The notes: generated by a model from the sequence alone, not told the origin. Shown: positions 33,518-44,653, numbered from the stretch's first letter. The stretch: DNA of 64,000 bases from Polymorphobacter_B sp038225475 (GCA_038225475.1 JBBRRA010000002.1:230993-294992), one strand, 5' to 3'. Program-made: numbers and translations.

Positions 33518-34858
33518 CTAGCGCCCCGGGCTGTCGCTGTCATGCGTTTCAGGCGCGCTCGCGACCGGATCCTGCGGTATCGACGCGACTTTGGCGGCGC
33601 GAAACGCCGCAGCCTCGTCGCGGCGGCGCCTTGCCCAGGTGCTGTCATACTCGCTCGGGCGAACCACCGGCACCGTCAGGCAAACGCTTTGCGTCGGCAG
33701 CACCGTCGCCCAATCATCCATCAGTTGCTTGTACGCGCGCCCTACCGGCCGGATATTCCGGTCGAGATCGAACAGCCCGAGCGGGTTGACGATGCCCGCA
33801 TCGTTCCGCAACGCGCTATCCCAATCGACCTGGTCGGTCAGCGAATACCAGGTGAAGCCGACCATCGGCACGCCTTCGTTGCGGACTTTGAGCAGGCACG
33901 CCCATTGTTTCCACAACCAATCAACCGAAGCCTGACCATCGCCGTAATCGGCAAGGTTGGTTTCGGTGTACATGATGGGTAATTTGTAGCGGTCATAATA
34001 TTGCTGCGTGATCCCGTCATAGCCGAACACCTCGCCGCTGGCGCGCGTGCTGCCATCGGCGGCGACGCGATGTTCGTTGGTCAGGTAATAATCGTTCCCC
34101 ATGATGCAATATTGCTTGAGGCGAGTTTGCATGAAGAATTTATACTCGTCGGCGGTCATGCCGTTGTCGCAGATATACTGATACATCGCGCTGTCGACCC
34201 GGCGGCCATAGTTGAGATCGAAGCTGAGAAACCGCAGCGAATTAAGCATTTCAGCCGGCGCGATCGCCTTTGGCTCGTCGGCATGGAAATATTCGGTGGC
34301 TTCGGATTGAATGAAGATCGCATCGGGCCGCACGTCGAGGATCGCCTGCATCGCGAGCACATTGGCTTTGACGATGTGTTTTAGCGCCGTGACGAAGCTG
34401 CGGTCGCTGGTCAGCTGTTCATTCCACCAGCCGTAACGCGCCGAAAAGAGCGCGCAAATATACATCTCGTTGACGGGTGTGTAGAGCTGCACCCACGGAA
34501 AGCGCGCGGCAAACGCGCGGGCATAGCGGGCGAACAGCTGCGGAAAGTCGCTATTCTGGAAGTTGCCGAGCCAATCGGGCAACCCGAAATGGCAGAGGTC
34601 GACGATCGGCACGATGTCGCGACGGAACAATTCGGCAAAGGTTTCGTCGGCAAACGCCCAGTCGAACTTGCCGTCGCCGAGCCATGTCGTGTGCAACGGC
34701 GGGCCATAGCGCAGGTGCCGGATACCGAGATACTCGACGGCGTCGAAATCATCCCGCCAGTGCCGGTAATGCCCGCACTTGGCATATTCATCGATCCGCT
34801 TGCCCCCCACCGTCGGGATGGAGTTTTCGATGCCGGTGGCAAACATGAAGCGGGTCAT
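33518..34858 (-). CDS. GH1-like glycoside hydrolase
   Basis: Encodes 446 residues of a (beta/alpha)8 family 1-like enzyme. The acid/base Glu lies in YTPVNEMYI (usual NEP is NEM) and the nucleophile Glu in MYTETNLADYG (usual TENG is TETN). Both acids are kept, so hydrolysis is plausible, but the neighbouring changes suggest altered specificity. There is no signal peptide, so it acts in the cytoplasm. It sits beside the galactonate genes and may release the sugar they use. The Arg/Ala-rich C-terminal tail is of unknown use. Confidence 0.75.
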   Translation of the reverse strand: MTRFMFATGIENSIPTVGGKRIDEYAKCGHYRHWRDDFDAVEYLGIRHLRYGPPLHTTWLGDGKFDWAFADETFAELFRRDIVPIVDLCHFGLPDWLGNFQNSDFPQLFARYARAFAARFPWVQLYTPVNEMYICALFSARYGWWNEQLTSDRSFVTALKHIVKANVLAMQAILDVRPDAIFIQSEATEYFHADEPKAIAPAEMLNSLRFLSFDLNYGRRVDSAMYQYICDNGMTADEYKFFMQTRLKQYCIMGNDYYLTNEHRVAADGSTRASGEVFGYDGITQQYYDRYKLPIMYTETNLADYGDGQASVDWLWKQWACLLKVRNEGVPMVGFTWYSLTDQVDWDSALRNDAGIVNPLGLFDLDRNIRPVGRAYKQLMDDWATVLPTQSVCLTVPVVRPSEYDSTWARRRRDEAAAFRAAKVASIPQDPVASAPETHDSDSPGR

Positions 34859-34891
34859 GCCATCAGCAACGGGTGGCGGCGGGGGCGGTTC

Positions 34892-35653
34892 CTATTTGCG
34901 CCGTCGTTCCTGCAGCATCTCGAGCTGGATCCGCTGGATTTCGGCAAGCCGTTGCCACTGCCGCGTGATCAGATGATCGAGTTTTTCGTGCAGATGGCGG
35001 ATTTCGAGTTCGGCCTTGAGGTTAACCTTATATTCGTTGATCGACCGCAGCCGGTCCTTTTCCTCCTGCCGCCGCTGGCTCATCATGATGACCGGGGCCT
35101 GGATCGCGGCGATGGTTGAAAGCACGAGGTTGAGCAGAATGAACGGATAGGCGTCGAATGCCTTGCCGCCCTCGATGATGTTAAACACCATCCAGATCGC
35201 GAGGAATACCGCGAACGACAGCAGGAACGACCATGATCCACCGAATTTGGCGAGAATGTCGGCCGCACGCTCGCCGAACGTCCGTTCGGATTCGAATTCC
35301 TGTTCGACGTTCTCGGCGATCGTATCCTGGTTGGCGATGCTTTCGGTGACCTGCCGGTCGAGCTCGGTAAACTCGCCATGTTCTTCGCGCAGCAGTTCCT
35401 CGACATAGCGGCTGCGATAGGCGTTGACTGCCGCCTTGCTCGCCAGCGCGTCCTCGGCAAGATCGGGATGCTCGCGGCGGATGAAATCCGCAAGCTCCGG
35501 GCGGAGCGAATCGACGAGGACGAGCTCCTTGCGCGGCCGCAGCTTGCCGGTCAGCGCGCAGCGAACCCGGCGTTCGCGCACCGGCGTCGAGGGCAAATCG
35601 GCAGCGTCATTTTCGACGATAAGCGGATCGGCGGGCTGGGTATCGTCGCTCAT
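34892..35653 (-). CDS. DUF1003 inner-membrane protein
   Basis: Encodes 253 residues. An N-terminal cytoplasmic part has CALTGKLRPRKELVLVDSLRPEL, then an acidic helical region. DUF1003 itself (about 140-245) has two membrane helices (FLLSFAVFLAIWMVFNII and PFILLNLVLSTIAAIQAPVIMMSQ) and a charged coiled coil (RQEEKDRLRSINEYKVNLKAE). The family function is not known. It lies 33 bp upstream of the GH1-like gene on the same strand. Confidence 0.82.
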   Translation of the reverse strand: MSDDTQPADPLIVENDAADLPSTPVRERRVRCALTGKLRPRKELVLVDSLRPELADFIRREHPDLAEDALASKAAVNAYRSRYVEELLREEHGEFTELDRQVTESIANQDTIAENVEQEFESERTFGERAADILAKFGGSWSFLLSFAVFLAIWMVFNIIEGGKAFDAYPFILLNLVLSTIAAIQAPVIMMSQRRQEEKDRLRSINEYKVNLKAELEIRHLHEKLDHLITRQWQRLAEIQRIQLEMLQERRRK

Positions 35654-35722
35654 GCATGGGCTCCCCGCAGGTACTCGCCCGCGCCTTGCCCGAAGCTCGC
35701 GCCATCGGCAAGCGCCGCGCGC

Positions 35723-36346
35723 TCAGCTTTTGCCCATTAACGCGAGCACTTCCTTGCGGCTGCGGTCATCGTCGCGAAAAACGCCCATCATCCGGCTGGT
35801 GGTCATCGTGACGCCCTGGGTCAGCACGCCGCGCGCGCTCATGCAGCTGTGCGTCGCATCGAGCACGACCGCGACCCCGCGCGGGTCGAGGTGATGCTGG
35901 ATACAATCGGCGACCTCGGCAGTCAGCCGCTCCTGTACCTGCAGCCTTCGGGCAAAACCGTGCAGCACGCGGGCAAGCTTGGAGATCCCGACCACGCGGT
36001 CCTTCGGCAGATAGGCGATGTGCGCGCGCCCGATGATCGGTGCCATATGATGTTCGCAGTGTGACTGGAACGGAATGTCACGCAGCAGGACGATTTCGTC
36101 GTAGCCGCCAACCTCGCCGAAGGTGCGGCTCAGGTGAATACCGGGGTCTTCCATATAGCCGCGGAAGTATTCGCGGAAGGCGCGCGCGACGCGTGCCGGC
36201 GTATCGATCAGCCCCTCGCGCTCGGGATCATCGCCTGCCCAGCGGATCAGTTCGCGCACCGCATCTTCGGCGCGGCCCTGCGGAATCGGCGCATGCGCAT
36301 GAATGTGCGGCGGCAGTTCCGAGTCATTGTCGAGATGGTCGTCCAT
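35723..36346 (-). CDS. folE: GTP cyclohydrolase I
   Basis: Encodes 207 residues. It converts GTP to dihydroneopterin triphosphate, first step of folate synthesis. The zinc ligands are C97 and H100 (SHCEHHMAPI) and C168 (THSCMSARG). An N-terminal His/Pro-rich stretch (HIHAHAPIPQ) precedes the catalytic domain. ATG 36346 begins a typical alphaproteobacterial N terminus; the open frame continues upstream through the intergenic region but is not conserved in style. Divergent from the TonB receptor gene. Confidence 0.96.
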   Translation of the reverse strand: MDDHLDNDSELPPHIHAHAPIPQGRAEDAVRELIRWAGDDPEREGLIDTPARVARAFREYFRGYMEDPGIHLSRTFGEVGGYDEIVLLRDIPFQSHCEHHMAPIIGRAHIAYLPKDRVVGISKLARVLHGFARRLQVQERLTAEVADCIQHHLDPRGVAVVLDATHSCMSARGVLTQGVTMTTSRMMGVFRDDDRSRKEVLALMGKS

Positions 36347-36429
36347 CAAAGTTTCCCCGCTCGTCTGATCAGCGGATGTGGATAGCACGACGCCGCAGTA
36401 CAAGCGCAGCAATGTCGCGGGCAGCTGTC

Positions 36430-36527
36430 TAATGTATCCAGCGGACGGCAAGCGGCCGCCGCCCGCCGTGCAACAATGCCACAGTTCGCTTGGGTAATGT
36501 ATCCAATACGCCCGAGAATGCTTGACA
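36430..36527 (+). promoter_or_regulatory. Receptor promoter region with two TGTATCCA sites
   Basis: TAATGTATCCA occurs twice in the same orientation, at 36430-36440 and 36495-36505. TGTATCCA differs by one base from the palindrome TGTATACA found in front of gntR and of the HMG-CoA lyase. A TTGACA (36522-36527) lies 16 bp further down, without a convincing -10. I infer that the GntR regulator also acts here. Confidence 0.45.
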
Positions 36528-36577
36528 GCGCGACTGTGTTGCCGCCGATTGTAGTGGCGAGCGGCGGGGGAATGACG

Positions 36578-39076
36578 ATGCGCAATAGTCGGATGTGGTT
36601 GCTGGGCTCCTGTGCAACGCTGGTTGCGTGGCCGGCGCTGGCGCAAACCACGCCCGAAACCGAACGCGAAACCGGCGGCGATATCGTCGTCACGGCGCGG
36701 CGCGTGTCGGAGCGGTTGCAGGACGTTCCGGCCTCGGTCAGCGTGCTGACGCAGGAGACGATTACCGAGGCCGGCATTACCAACACCGCCCAGGCCGTGC
36801 GACTGATCCCCGGTGTGACGATCGTCACCGGCGCCGCCGAGCCGGGGGACACGCAGATCAACATCCGCGGCGTGAACGGGGCTCGCGATGCCGAAGCGAA
36901 TGTCGCGCTTGTCGTCGACGGCATCCAGAAATCCAACGTCAGCTTCCTGAACTCGCCACAGGGCGACTTGACCCAGTTCGAAGTGCTCAAAGGCCCGCAG
37001 GGTGCCTATTGGGGCCGCAATGCGACGGCGGGCGCGATCGTCATCAGCACCGCCAAGCCCGCCGACCATCTCGAGATCAAAGGCCGTGCGGCGATCGGCA
37101 ACAACGCGGTGCGCAACGGCTTGCTGTCGGTGAGTATTCCGCTCAGCGCCACCACGGGGCTGTTGGTATCAGGCGACTATAGCCACACCGATGGCTTCTA
37201 TCGGAATACCGGGCCGATCAAGGCTGCGAATGGCGCGACCGTCGACCCGTTCGAAGGCTATAACGTCAGTGCAAGGCTGGTGTCGAAGGTCGGCGATCGG
37301 CTCGAACTCGATGCCAAGGCCAAATACGGCCACAACACCTACGGTGCGATCAACTACAATGTGGTGTTCAACCTGCCAAATTTTGCCGGGATCAACCCGG
37401 CGTTCAACCAGAATGTCAACGACCATGTGTTCTACTACGACTCGAACTACGCTAGCGGCGGGCGGCAGGAGACGTTCGAAGCGTCGCTGAAAGGCGACTA
37501 CGACCTTGATTTCGCCAAGCTGACTGCATGGGTTGCCTATTCAGACGTCAAGCAGGACCTGTTTGCCGATGGCACGACAGCGGCATTCGGCTTCTTCAAC
37601 GGCACGTCACAGTGCCGGGCCAGCGTCGCTGCGCTGCACGCCGCCGGCTATCAGCCGCAGGCGCCGCAAATCCTCGGCTCGGTTCCCGATTCAAGCCTGT
37701 TCGTTCCCGGCGGATCATTGCTCGGCGCGTTTTCGGCAACAACCTGCGACGGCACGCAATATCAGCAGCGCAACCAGCATGACATTTCGGGCGAACTTCG
37801 CCTCGCCAGCACCGGCAGTGGCCCGTTCAGCTGGTCGGGCGGCATCTATTATCTGCACATCAACCGCGAGGACGGTGTCAACGTCGCCTATGATAAAGGC
37901 CAGGGTATCCTGCGCCAACTCTATGCCAGCCGTACGAGTAGCAACCCGACCGAACAGTTGAGCGACGATGCATTCCGCACCGATGCCTATGCAGCCTTCG
38001 GCACTGTCGATTACAAGCCGACCAGCACGGTCACGCTCGGCGTCGCGCTGCGCTACGACCGCGAGGATCGCCACGTCCACAACCTCGTCGATCCCACCGC
38101 GCGCAACCAATATATCAACGGCGGCAACCAGCCGCTCAATGTCGGGCTGCTTAACGGTCCGCTTGCCGACGAGGCAACAAGCTACGACCAGCTCGAACCC
38201 AAGCTGTCGGTCAGCTGGCACCCGGCACGCGACGTCACGCTTTATGCCAACTGGGGCGTCGGCTTCAAATCCGGCGGGTTCAACAATCAGGGCAGCCAGG
38301 CGACGATCAACAGCGCGTTCAACGCGTTCATCGGCTCGGGCCTCAGGATCAACGACAATTACCGCAAGGAACGGTCGAGCGCCTACGAGGCCGGCGCGAA
38401 AGGCAGCTTGCTCGACGGCAAGCTCAACCTGACGCTCGCCGGTTATTACAATGACATCAGAGACATGCAGTTCTTTGAGTTTTTCGTCGGCAGCTTCGGC
38501 ATTTTGCGCGTCGTGTCGAATATCGACCGCGTCCACATCAAGGGCGTCGAGGCGTCAGCCGACTGGAAGCTGCTGCCGAACTGGTCGGTCAATCTCAGCG
38601 GCAACTATAATGATTCCAATATCGTCGCCAACGCCGCGCGGCCCAACACCGTCGGCGGCAAGTCACCCTATACCGCGCTGTTCACCGTCAATGCCGGGAC
38701 TGAATTCGACGTGCCGATCACGGATGCATTGACGCTTGATCTCCGCGCCGATGCCAAGGTCGTCGGGCCGACATGGTTTTCGACCGCGCAGACCAGCAAC
38801 TATAACACGGTATTCACCGGCATCCTGCCGCTTGCCGGGCTGCCGGCGTTCCTCGGCACCGGCAACTACACCAACTCGAAGCGCAAGACGTATACGACCG
38901 TCGACCTGCGCGCCGGGTTGCGGCACGGCGACAACTGGAGCGTCCGCGCCTATGTCGAAAACCTGCTCAATGCGCAGACCATTGCCGAGGTCATCCCCGC
39001 CCCGGAGTTCGGCGGGTCGTTCGTATCACCCGGCGACCGACGCTCGTTTGGCGCGGAGCTGACGTTCAAATTTTAA
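36578..39076 (+). CDS. TonB-dependent outer-membrane receptor
   Basis: Encodes 832 residues. The signal peptide ends near WPALAQ; a TonB box-like GGDIVVTARR follows, then the plug (about 50-160, LKGPQGAYWGRNATAGAIVI) and a 22-strand barrel ending in aromatic Phe (GAELTFKF). ATG 36578 is favoured over 36572 by the spacing to the G-run at 36567-36570. Receptors of this kind in sphingomonads import siderophores, vitamins or carbon compounds. Context (gntR, CoA-transferase, lyase) suggests a carbon substrate, probably an organic acid or terpenoid. Confidence 0.92.
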   Translation: MRNSRMWLLGSCATLVAWPALAQTTPETERETGGDIVVTARRVSERLQDVPASVSVLTQETITEAGITNTAQAVRLIPGVTIVTGAAEPGDTQINIRGVNGARDAEANVALVVDGIQKSNVSFLNSPQGDLTQFEVLKGPQGAYWGRNATAGAIVISTAKPADHLEIKGRAAIGNNAVRNGLLSVSIPLSATTGLLVSGDYSHTDGFYRNTGPIKAANGATVDPFEGYNVSARLVSKVGDRLELDAKAKYGHNTYGAINYNVVFNLPNFAGINPAFNQNVNDHVFYYDSNYASGGRQETFEASLKGDYDLDFAKLTAWVAYSDVKQDLFADGTTAAFGFFNGTSQCRASVAALHAAGYQPQAPQILGSVPDSSLFVPGGSLLGAFSATTCDGTQYQQRNQHDISGELRLASTGSGPFSWSGGIYYLHINREDGVNVAYDKGQGILRQLYASRTSSNPTEQLSDDAFRTDAYAAFGTVDYKPTSTVTLGVALRYDREDRHVHNLVDPTARNQYINGGNQPLNVGLLNGPLADEATSYDQLEPKLSVSWHPARDVTLYANWGVGFKSGGFNNQGSQATINSAFNAFIGSGLRINDNYRKERSSAYEAGAKGSLLDGKLNLTLAGYYNDIRDMQFFEFFVGSFGILRVVSNIDRVHIKGVEASADWKLLPNWSVNLSGNYNDSNIVANAARPNTVGGKSPYTALFTVNAGTEFDVPITDALTLDLRADAKVVGPTWFSTAQTSNYNTVFTGILPLAGLPAFLGTGNYTNSKRKTYTTVDLRAGLRHGDNWSVRAYVENLLNAQTIAEVIPAPEFGGSFVSPGDRRSFGAELTFKF

Positions 39077-39088
39077 GCCAGCGTCAAA

Positions 39089-39101
39089 TTTGTATACATT
39101 A
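39089..39101. promoter_or_regulatory. TGTATACA operator before gntR
   Basis: TTTGTATACATTA has the perfect palindrome TGTATACA (39091-39098) 29 bases before the gntR ATG. The TATACA could serve as the -10. The same 13-base pattern with one change recurs at 40978-40990, and GCGTCAA lies just upstream of both. Likely the site for GntR autoregulation. Confidence 0.6.
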
Positions 39102-39127
39102 CCGTCGAAGCGCGGGAGAACGGCCCC

Positions 39128-39772
39128 ATGTCGCGCGCCTCTGACGCCGCCTACGCGCTGATCCGCTCGCAAATCGGCGGCGGCACGCTCGCTCCGGGCG
39201 CGCCACTGCGCGAAGAGGAGCTTGCCACGCTGTGCGGCGTGTCGCGAACGCCGGTCCGCGAGGCGCTGCGGCGTCTGGAGGCGGAAATGGTCGTCCGCCG
39301 CACCGACGGCGGCCGCGTCTATGTCGCCGATTGGGCTGGCGACGACATTGATGAGATGTTTGCGCTGCGCGGCTTGCTCGAGGGCCACGCTGCAGCGCGC
39401 GCTGCCACGCGCATCGCCAGCGGCGCGCTCCTCGAGATGCGCGCGATAAATGCCACCCTCGAAGCCGCCGTGCGGCACGCCGGTGCGCCCGACGTCACCG
39501 GGTTTCTAGCGGCCAACCGCGCCTTCCATGCCGCCATCGTCGAGGCGGCCGCTTCGCCACGGCTTGCCGCCATGCTGGCGCGGCTGATCGAGCAGCCGGT
39601 CGTCCAGCGCACCGCGCGCAACTATGACCGCGCCCAGCTCGAACGCAGCGCCGCCGAACATGGCGAACTGCTCGCCGCGTTCGCGCGCGGCGACGCCGAT
39701 TGGGCAGAGGCGGTAATGACCGCGCATATCCGCCGCGCCTATCACGCCTTTACCGAACGCAACGGCGGCTAG
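39128..39772 (+). CDS. GntR family regulator with FCD domain
   Basis: Encodes 214 residues. The winged helix (about 5-70) has PLREEELATLCGVSRTPVREALRRLEAE, the GntR signature. The all-helical FCD effector domain (about 80-205) has likely metal-binding histidines in NRAFHAAIVEAA, AAEHGELL and MTAHIRRAYH. FCD regulators sense carboxylic acids. It follows the receptor gene and its stop shares CTAG with that of the convergent CoA-transferase gene. Confidence 0.92.
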   Translation: MSRASDAAYALIRSQIGGGTLAPGAPLREEELATLCGVSRTPVREALRRLEAEMVVRRTDGGRVYVADWAGDDIDEMFALRGLLEGHAAARAATRIASGALLEMRAINATLEAAVRHAGAPDVTGFLAANRAFHAAIVEAAASPRLAAMLARLIEQPVVQRTARNYDRAQLERSAAEHGELLAAFARGDADWAEAVMTAHIRRAYHAFTERNGG

Positions 39773-40950
39773 ATCACACCGTCGGCAGCAAGACCTGCGC
39801 GCTCGGCTGCACCCATGCCGAGCAGTTCGCCAAAGATTTCCTCGTTATGCGCGCCAAGCGCCGGCCCCGGCCAATGGACCGCGCCGGGCGTCGCAGACAG
39901 TTTTGGGAACACGCTTTGCATCCACAAATTGGCGAAGTCGGGGTGCGCCACCTTTTGCAGCGCCTCGCGCGCGGCGAAATGCGGATCGGCAAGCATATCG
40001 GGGGCCTTGTAAATCTTGCCCGCCGGCACCCCATGCGCCTCGAGCAAATCGAGCAGCTCGGCGGCGGCAAAGCGCTGTGTCCACGCCGAAATCAGCGCAT
40101 CGAGTTCGGCCTGGTGCGCTCCGCGCGCGACATGCGTCGAATAGCGAGCGTCCTCGGCAAGCTCGGCGCGGCCCATCGCCGCCGCCAGCCGCGCCCACAC
40201 CGAATTCTGGTTGGCGCCGATCAGGATTTCGCCATCGGTGCACGGATAGACGTTCGACGGTGCAATCCCCGGCAGGATCGCGCCGGTGCGTTCGCGCGTG
40301 ATCCCCGCCTCGGTAAATTCCGACACGGTCGACTCCATCATCGCGAGCACCGCTTCGTAGATCGCGCTGTCGACCACCTGCCCGACGCCGGTGCGGTGGC
40401 GGACGTTGAGCGCCATCATCGCACCGAGGCAGGCAAAGGTCGCGGCGAGCGAGTCGCCGATCGATAGCCCGGCGCGGCTCGGCGGCGTCGACGGATCGCC
40501 TGCCAGATTGCGCATCCCGCCCATCGCTTCGCCGATCGAGCCATAGCCGGCGCGGTGTGCATAGGGACCGGTTTGGCCATAGCCGGAAACGCGGATCAGA
40601 ATGATGCCTGGGTTGACCGCGCTGATGCGGTCATAGCCAAGCTGCCATTTCTCCAGCGTGCCGGGGCGAAAGTTTTCAAGCAGGAAGTCCGACTTGGCGA
40701 CCAGCTGCCGAACGATATCCTGACCGCGCACGGTACGCAGGTTGAGGGTGACGCATTTCTTGTTGCGTGCCACCTGAGGGAACCACAAAGGCTTGCCCTG
40801 CCCCCACGCCCGCATCGGGTCGCCGACGCCCGGCGGTTCGATCTTGATGACCTCGGCGCCGTGATCCCCCATCAACTGGCCGCAAAACGGGCCGGCGATC
40901 AACTGCCCCATTTCGATCAGCCGCAGGCCGGCGAGTGCACAACTGGTCAT
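39769..40950 (-). CDS. CaiB/BaiF family (type III) CoA-transferase
   Basis: Encodes 393 residues. Family III CoA-transferase motifs are GDHGAEVIKIEPPGVGDPMR, NFRPGTLEKWQLGYD and the catalytic Asp D166 in AGLSIGDSLAA. It moves CoA between carboxylic acids, often with succinyl-CoA as donor. Divergent from an HMG-CoA lyase gene and sharing its operator region, it could activate 3-hydroxy-3-methylglutarate or a related branched diacid. That substrate is inferred. Confidence 0.88.
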   Translation of the reverse strand: MTSCALAGLRLIEMGQLIAGPFCGQLMGDHGAEVIKIEPPGVGDPMRAWGQGKPLWFPQVARNKKCVTLNLRTVRGQDIVRQLVAKSDFLLENFRPGTLEKWQLGYDRISAVNPGIILIRVSGYGQTGPYAHRAGYGSIGEAMGGMRNLAGDPSTPPSRAGLSIGDSLAATFACLGAMMALNVRHRTGVGQVVDSAIYEAVLAMMESTVSEFTEAGITRERTGAILPGIAPSNVYPCTDGEILIGANQNSVWARLAAAMGRAELAEDARYSTHVARGAHQAELDALISAWTQRFAAAELLDLLEAHGVPAGKIYKAPDMLADPHFAAREALQKVAHPDFANLWMQSVFPKLSATPGAVHWPGPALGAHNEEIFGELLGMGAAERAGLAADGVI

Positions 40951-40977
40951 TTGCGCGCTATACAGAAGCGTCAAGTC

Positions 40978-40990
40978 TTTGTATACATTT
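40978..40990. promoter_or_regulatory. TGTATACA operator between CoA-transferase and lyase
   Basis: TTTGTATACATTT carries TGTATACA (40980-40987) in the 43-bp gap between the divergent genes. TATACA (40982-40987) lies only 6 bases before the lyase ATG. If it is a -10, the lyase mRNA would begin at or very near its start codon. The site would let one GntR dimer control both directions. Confidence 0.6.
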
Positions 40991-40993
40991 GCG

Positions 40994-41911
40994 ATGGTCC
41001 AGATTGTCGAAGTCGGTCCGCGCGACGGCTTGCAAAACGAAGCCGAAGTCGTTGAAACCGCCAGCAAGATCGCGCTCATCACGCGATTGCTCGACGCCGG
41101 TGTCAGCCGCATCGAGGTGGCATCGTTCGTCCATCCGGGACGCGTGCCGCAAATGGCCGATGCCGAGGCCGTGATTGCCGGGCTGCCCGACCGCGACGGG
41201 GTGTCGTACATCGGGCTGTGCCTCAACAAACGCGGAGTGCTGCGCGCGATTGCCAGCCGCGAAGGCAACAAGCGCGGCATCGACGAGGCGGGCTGCGTCG
41301 TCGTCGCCTCCGACACGTTCGGCCAGCGCAACCAGGGCCAGACGATCGTCGAAGGTGTTCGCGAAAACCGCGAGATGCTCCGCCTTGCCGCACAGGCCGG
41401 GCTGGTCCCGCAAGTCACCATTTCGGCGGCATTCGGCTGCCCGTTCGAAGGCGCGGTCGATCCGGCGCAGGTCGTCGCCATTGCGACCGAAATGGCCGAT
41501 GCCGGTGCGATCGAGATCGCGCTTGCCGATACCATCGGTGTCGGCGTTCCAGCCCAGGTCGGCGACCTTGTCGGCGCGGTGCGCGCCGCGGTCCCGTCGC
41601 ACGTTCGCCTGCGCGCGCATTTCCACAACACGCGCGGCATGGGCATCGCCAACGCCTGGGCGGCATTCCAGGCGGGTGTCGAGGTGCTGGACGCGAGCCT
41701 TGGCGGGCTTGGCGGCTGTCCGTTCGCACCCGGAGCGACCGGCAATATCGCGAGCGAAGACCTGATATTCCTGCTCAACCATAGCGGCGTTGCCAGCGGC
41801 ATCGACCTGGGCGCGCTGATCGGTGCGAACCATTGGTTTGCTGGTGTGCTCGGGCGTCCGCTGGTGTCGGCGGTCGGCAAGGCCGGCGACTTCCCGCGCG
41901 CGGCCGCCTGA
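40994..41911 (+). CDS. Hydroxymethylglutaryl-CoA lyase
   Basis: Encodes 305 residues of the DRE-TIM lyase family. Catalytic and metal residues appear as EVGPRDGLQNE (R10, D11), AHFHNTRGMG and the signature loop GGLGGCPFAPGATGN with its Cys. It cleaves HMG-CoA to acetyl-CoA and acetoacetate, the end of leucine and some isoprenoid breakdown. No liu genes are near, so an external HMG-like acid is a more likely source. No Shine-Dalgarno precedes the ATG. Confidence 0.92.
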   Translation: MVQIVEVGPRDGLQNEAEVVETASKIALITRLLDAGVSRIEVASFVHPGRVPQMADAEAVIAGLPDRDGVSYIGLCLNKRGVLRAIASREGNKRGIDEAGCVVVASDTFGQRNQGQTIVEGVRENREMLRLAAQAGLVPQVTISAAFGCPFEGAVDPAQVVAIATEMADAGAIEIALADTIGVGVPAQVGDLVGAVRAAVPSHVRLRAHFHNTRGMGIANAWAAFQAGVEVLDASLGGLGGCPFAPGATGNIASEDLIFLLNHSGVASGIDLGALIGANHWFAGVLGRPLVSAVGKAGDFPRAAA

Positions 41912-42028
41912 TCGCCTCGGCCTTTTGCCGGACAGGAGCCGGTTGCAAACATTGTTGCGCTCGACATCGTTAGGACGATGCCCAACGGCGCGCGTTGCGG
42001 CTATGGTCGGCGCGGGGTGGAGAAGATC

Positions 42029-43962
<1,934 letters not shown>

Positions 43963-43966
<4 letters not shown>

Positions 43967-44463
43967 GCGTCGAATGGCGCGGCAAGTATCTCGAGGTGCA
44001 CCGCGACGGGACGTGGGAATATGCGGCGCGGGTCAGCGGCATCGGCGCTGCCGTCATCCTCGCGCTGACCGCGGCGCACGAGATCGTGCTGGTCGAACAG
44101 TTCCGCGTGCCGCTGGGCGTTCGCACGATCGAGCTGCCTGCCGGGCTGATCGGCGACGACGGCGTGCCCGAACATGCCCAGCGCGCGGCAGCGCGCGAGC
44201 TGCACGAGGAGAGCGGCTTTACCGCCACGCACTGGCAGGAGTGCGGCGCGTTCGCCACCTCGCCGGGCATGTCGAGCGAGATGTTCACGCTGTTCAAGGC
44301 CACCGGGCTGACCCGCACCGGTCCCGGCGGCGGCGTCGGCAACGAGGACATCACCGTCCACGTCGTGCCGATCGCCGACCTGCCGCACTGGCTCGCCGCC
44401 CGGCGCAGCGCGGGACTGGTTATCGACTGCCGGTTGGTGGCGGCACTCGGGCTGGTCGCATAA
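43963..44463 (+). CDS. NUDIX hydrolase (ADP-ribose pyrophosphatase-like)
   Basis: Encodes 166 residues. The NUDIX box is complete: GDDGVPEHAQRAAARELHEESGF. The preceding VEQFRVPLGVRTIELPAGLIG is typical of the NudF/ADP-ribose pyrophosphatase group. GTG 43963 overlaps the acs stop (GTGA), so it is coupled. It would hydrolyse ADP-ribose or a related nucleotide sugar. Convergent with the SnoaL-like gene. Confidence 0.9.
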
Positions 44464-44653
44464 GCACCGCCTAACCCGTCTAACTTTACCGGCGCGCCGA
44501 GGGGGAAATCGTTTTTCGGCGACCAATGCGGCTTGTGGGCGGACGTCGGCGCTGCGGTCGATTGTCGGGCATAGCGTTTGGTTTCATAGCTGCAGTATGT
44601 ACCAAATAGGTCGATTCTGTCAACCCATCCAGTACCGGCAACGAGCCCCAGCG

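Noticed and set aside
36522..36557. TTGACA before the TonB receptor as a full promoter
   Set aside because: No acceptable -10 hexamer lies 16-19 bases downstream, so only the -35-like element is noted.
44577..44606. TTTGGT-N18-ACCAAA inverted repeat in the NUDIX-SnoaL gap
   Set aside because: The arms are only 6 bp, the site is in a convergent gap with no promoter need, and no T-run follows. Not enough to call an operator or terminator.
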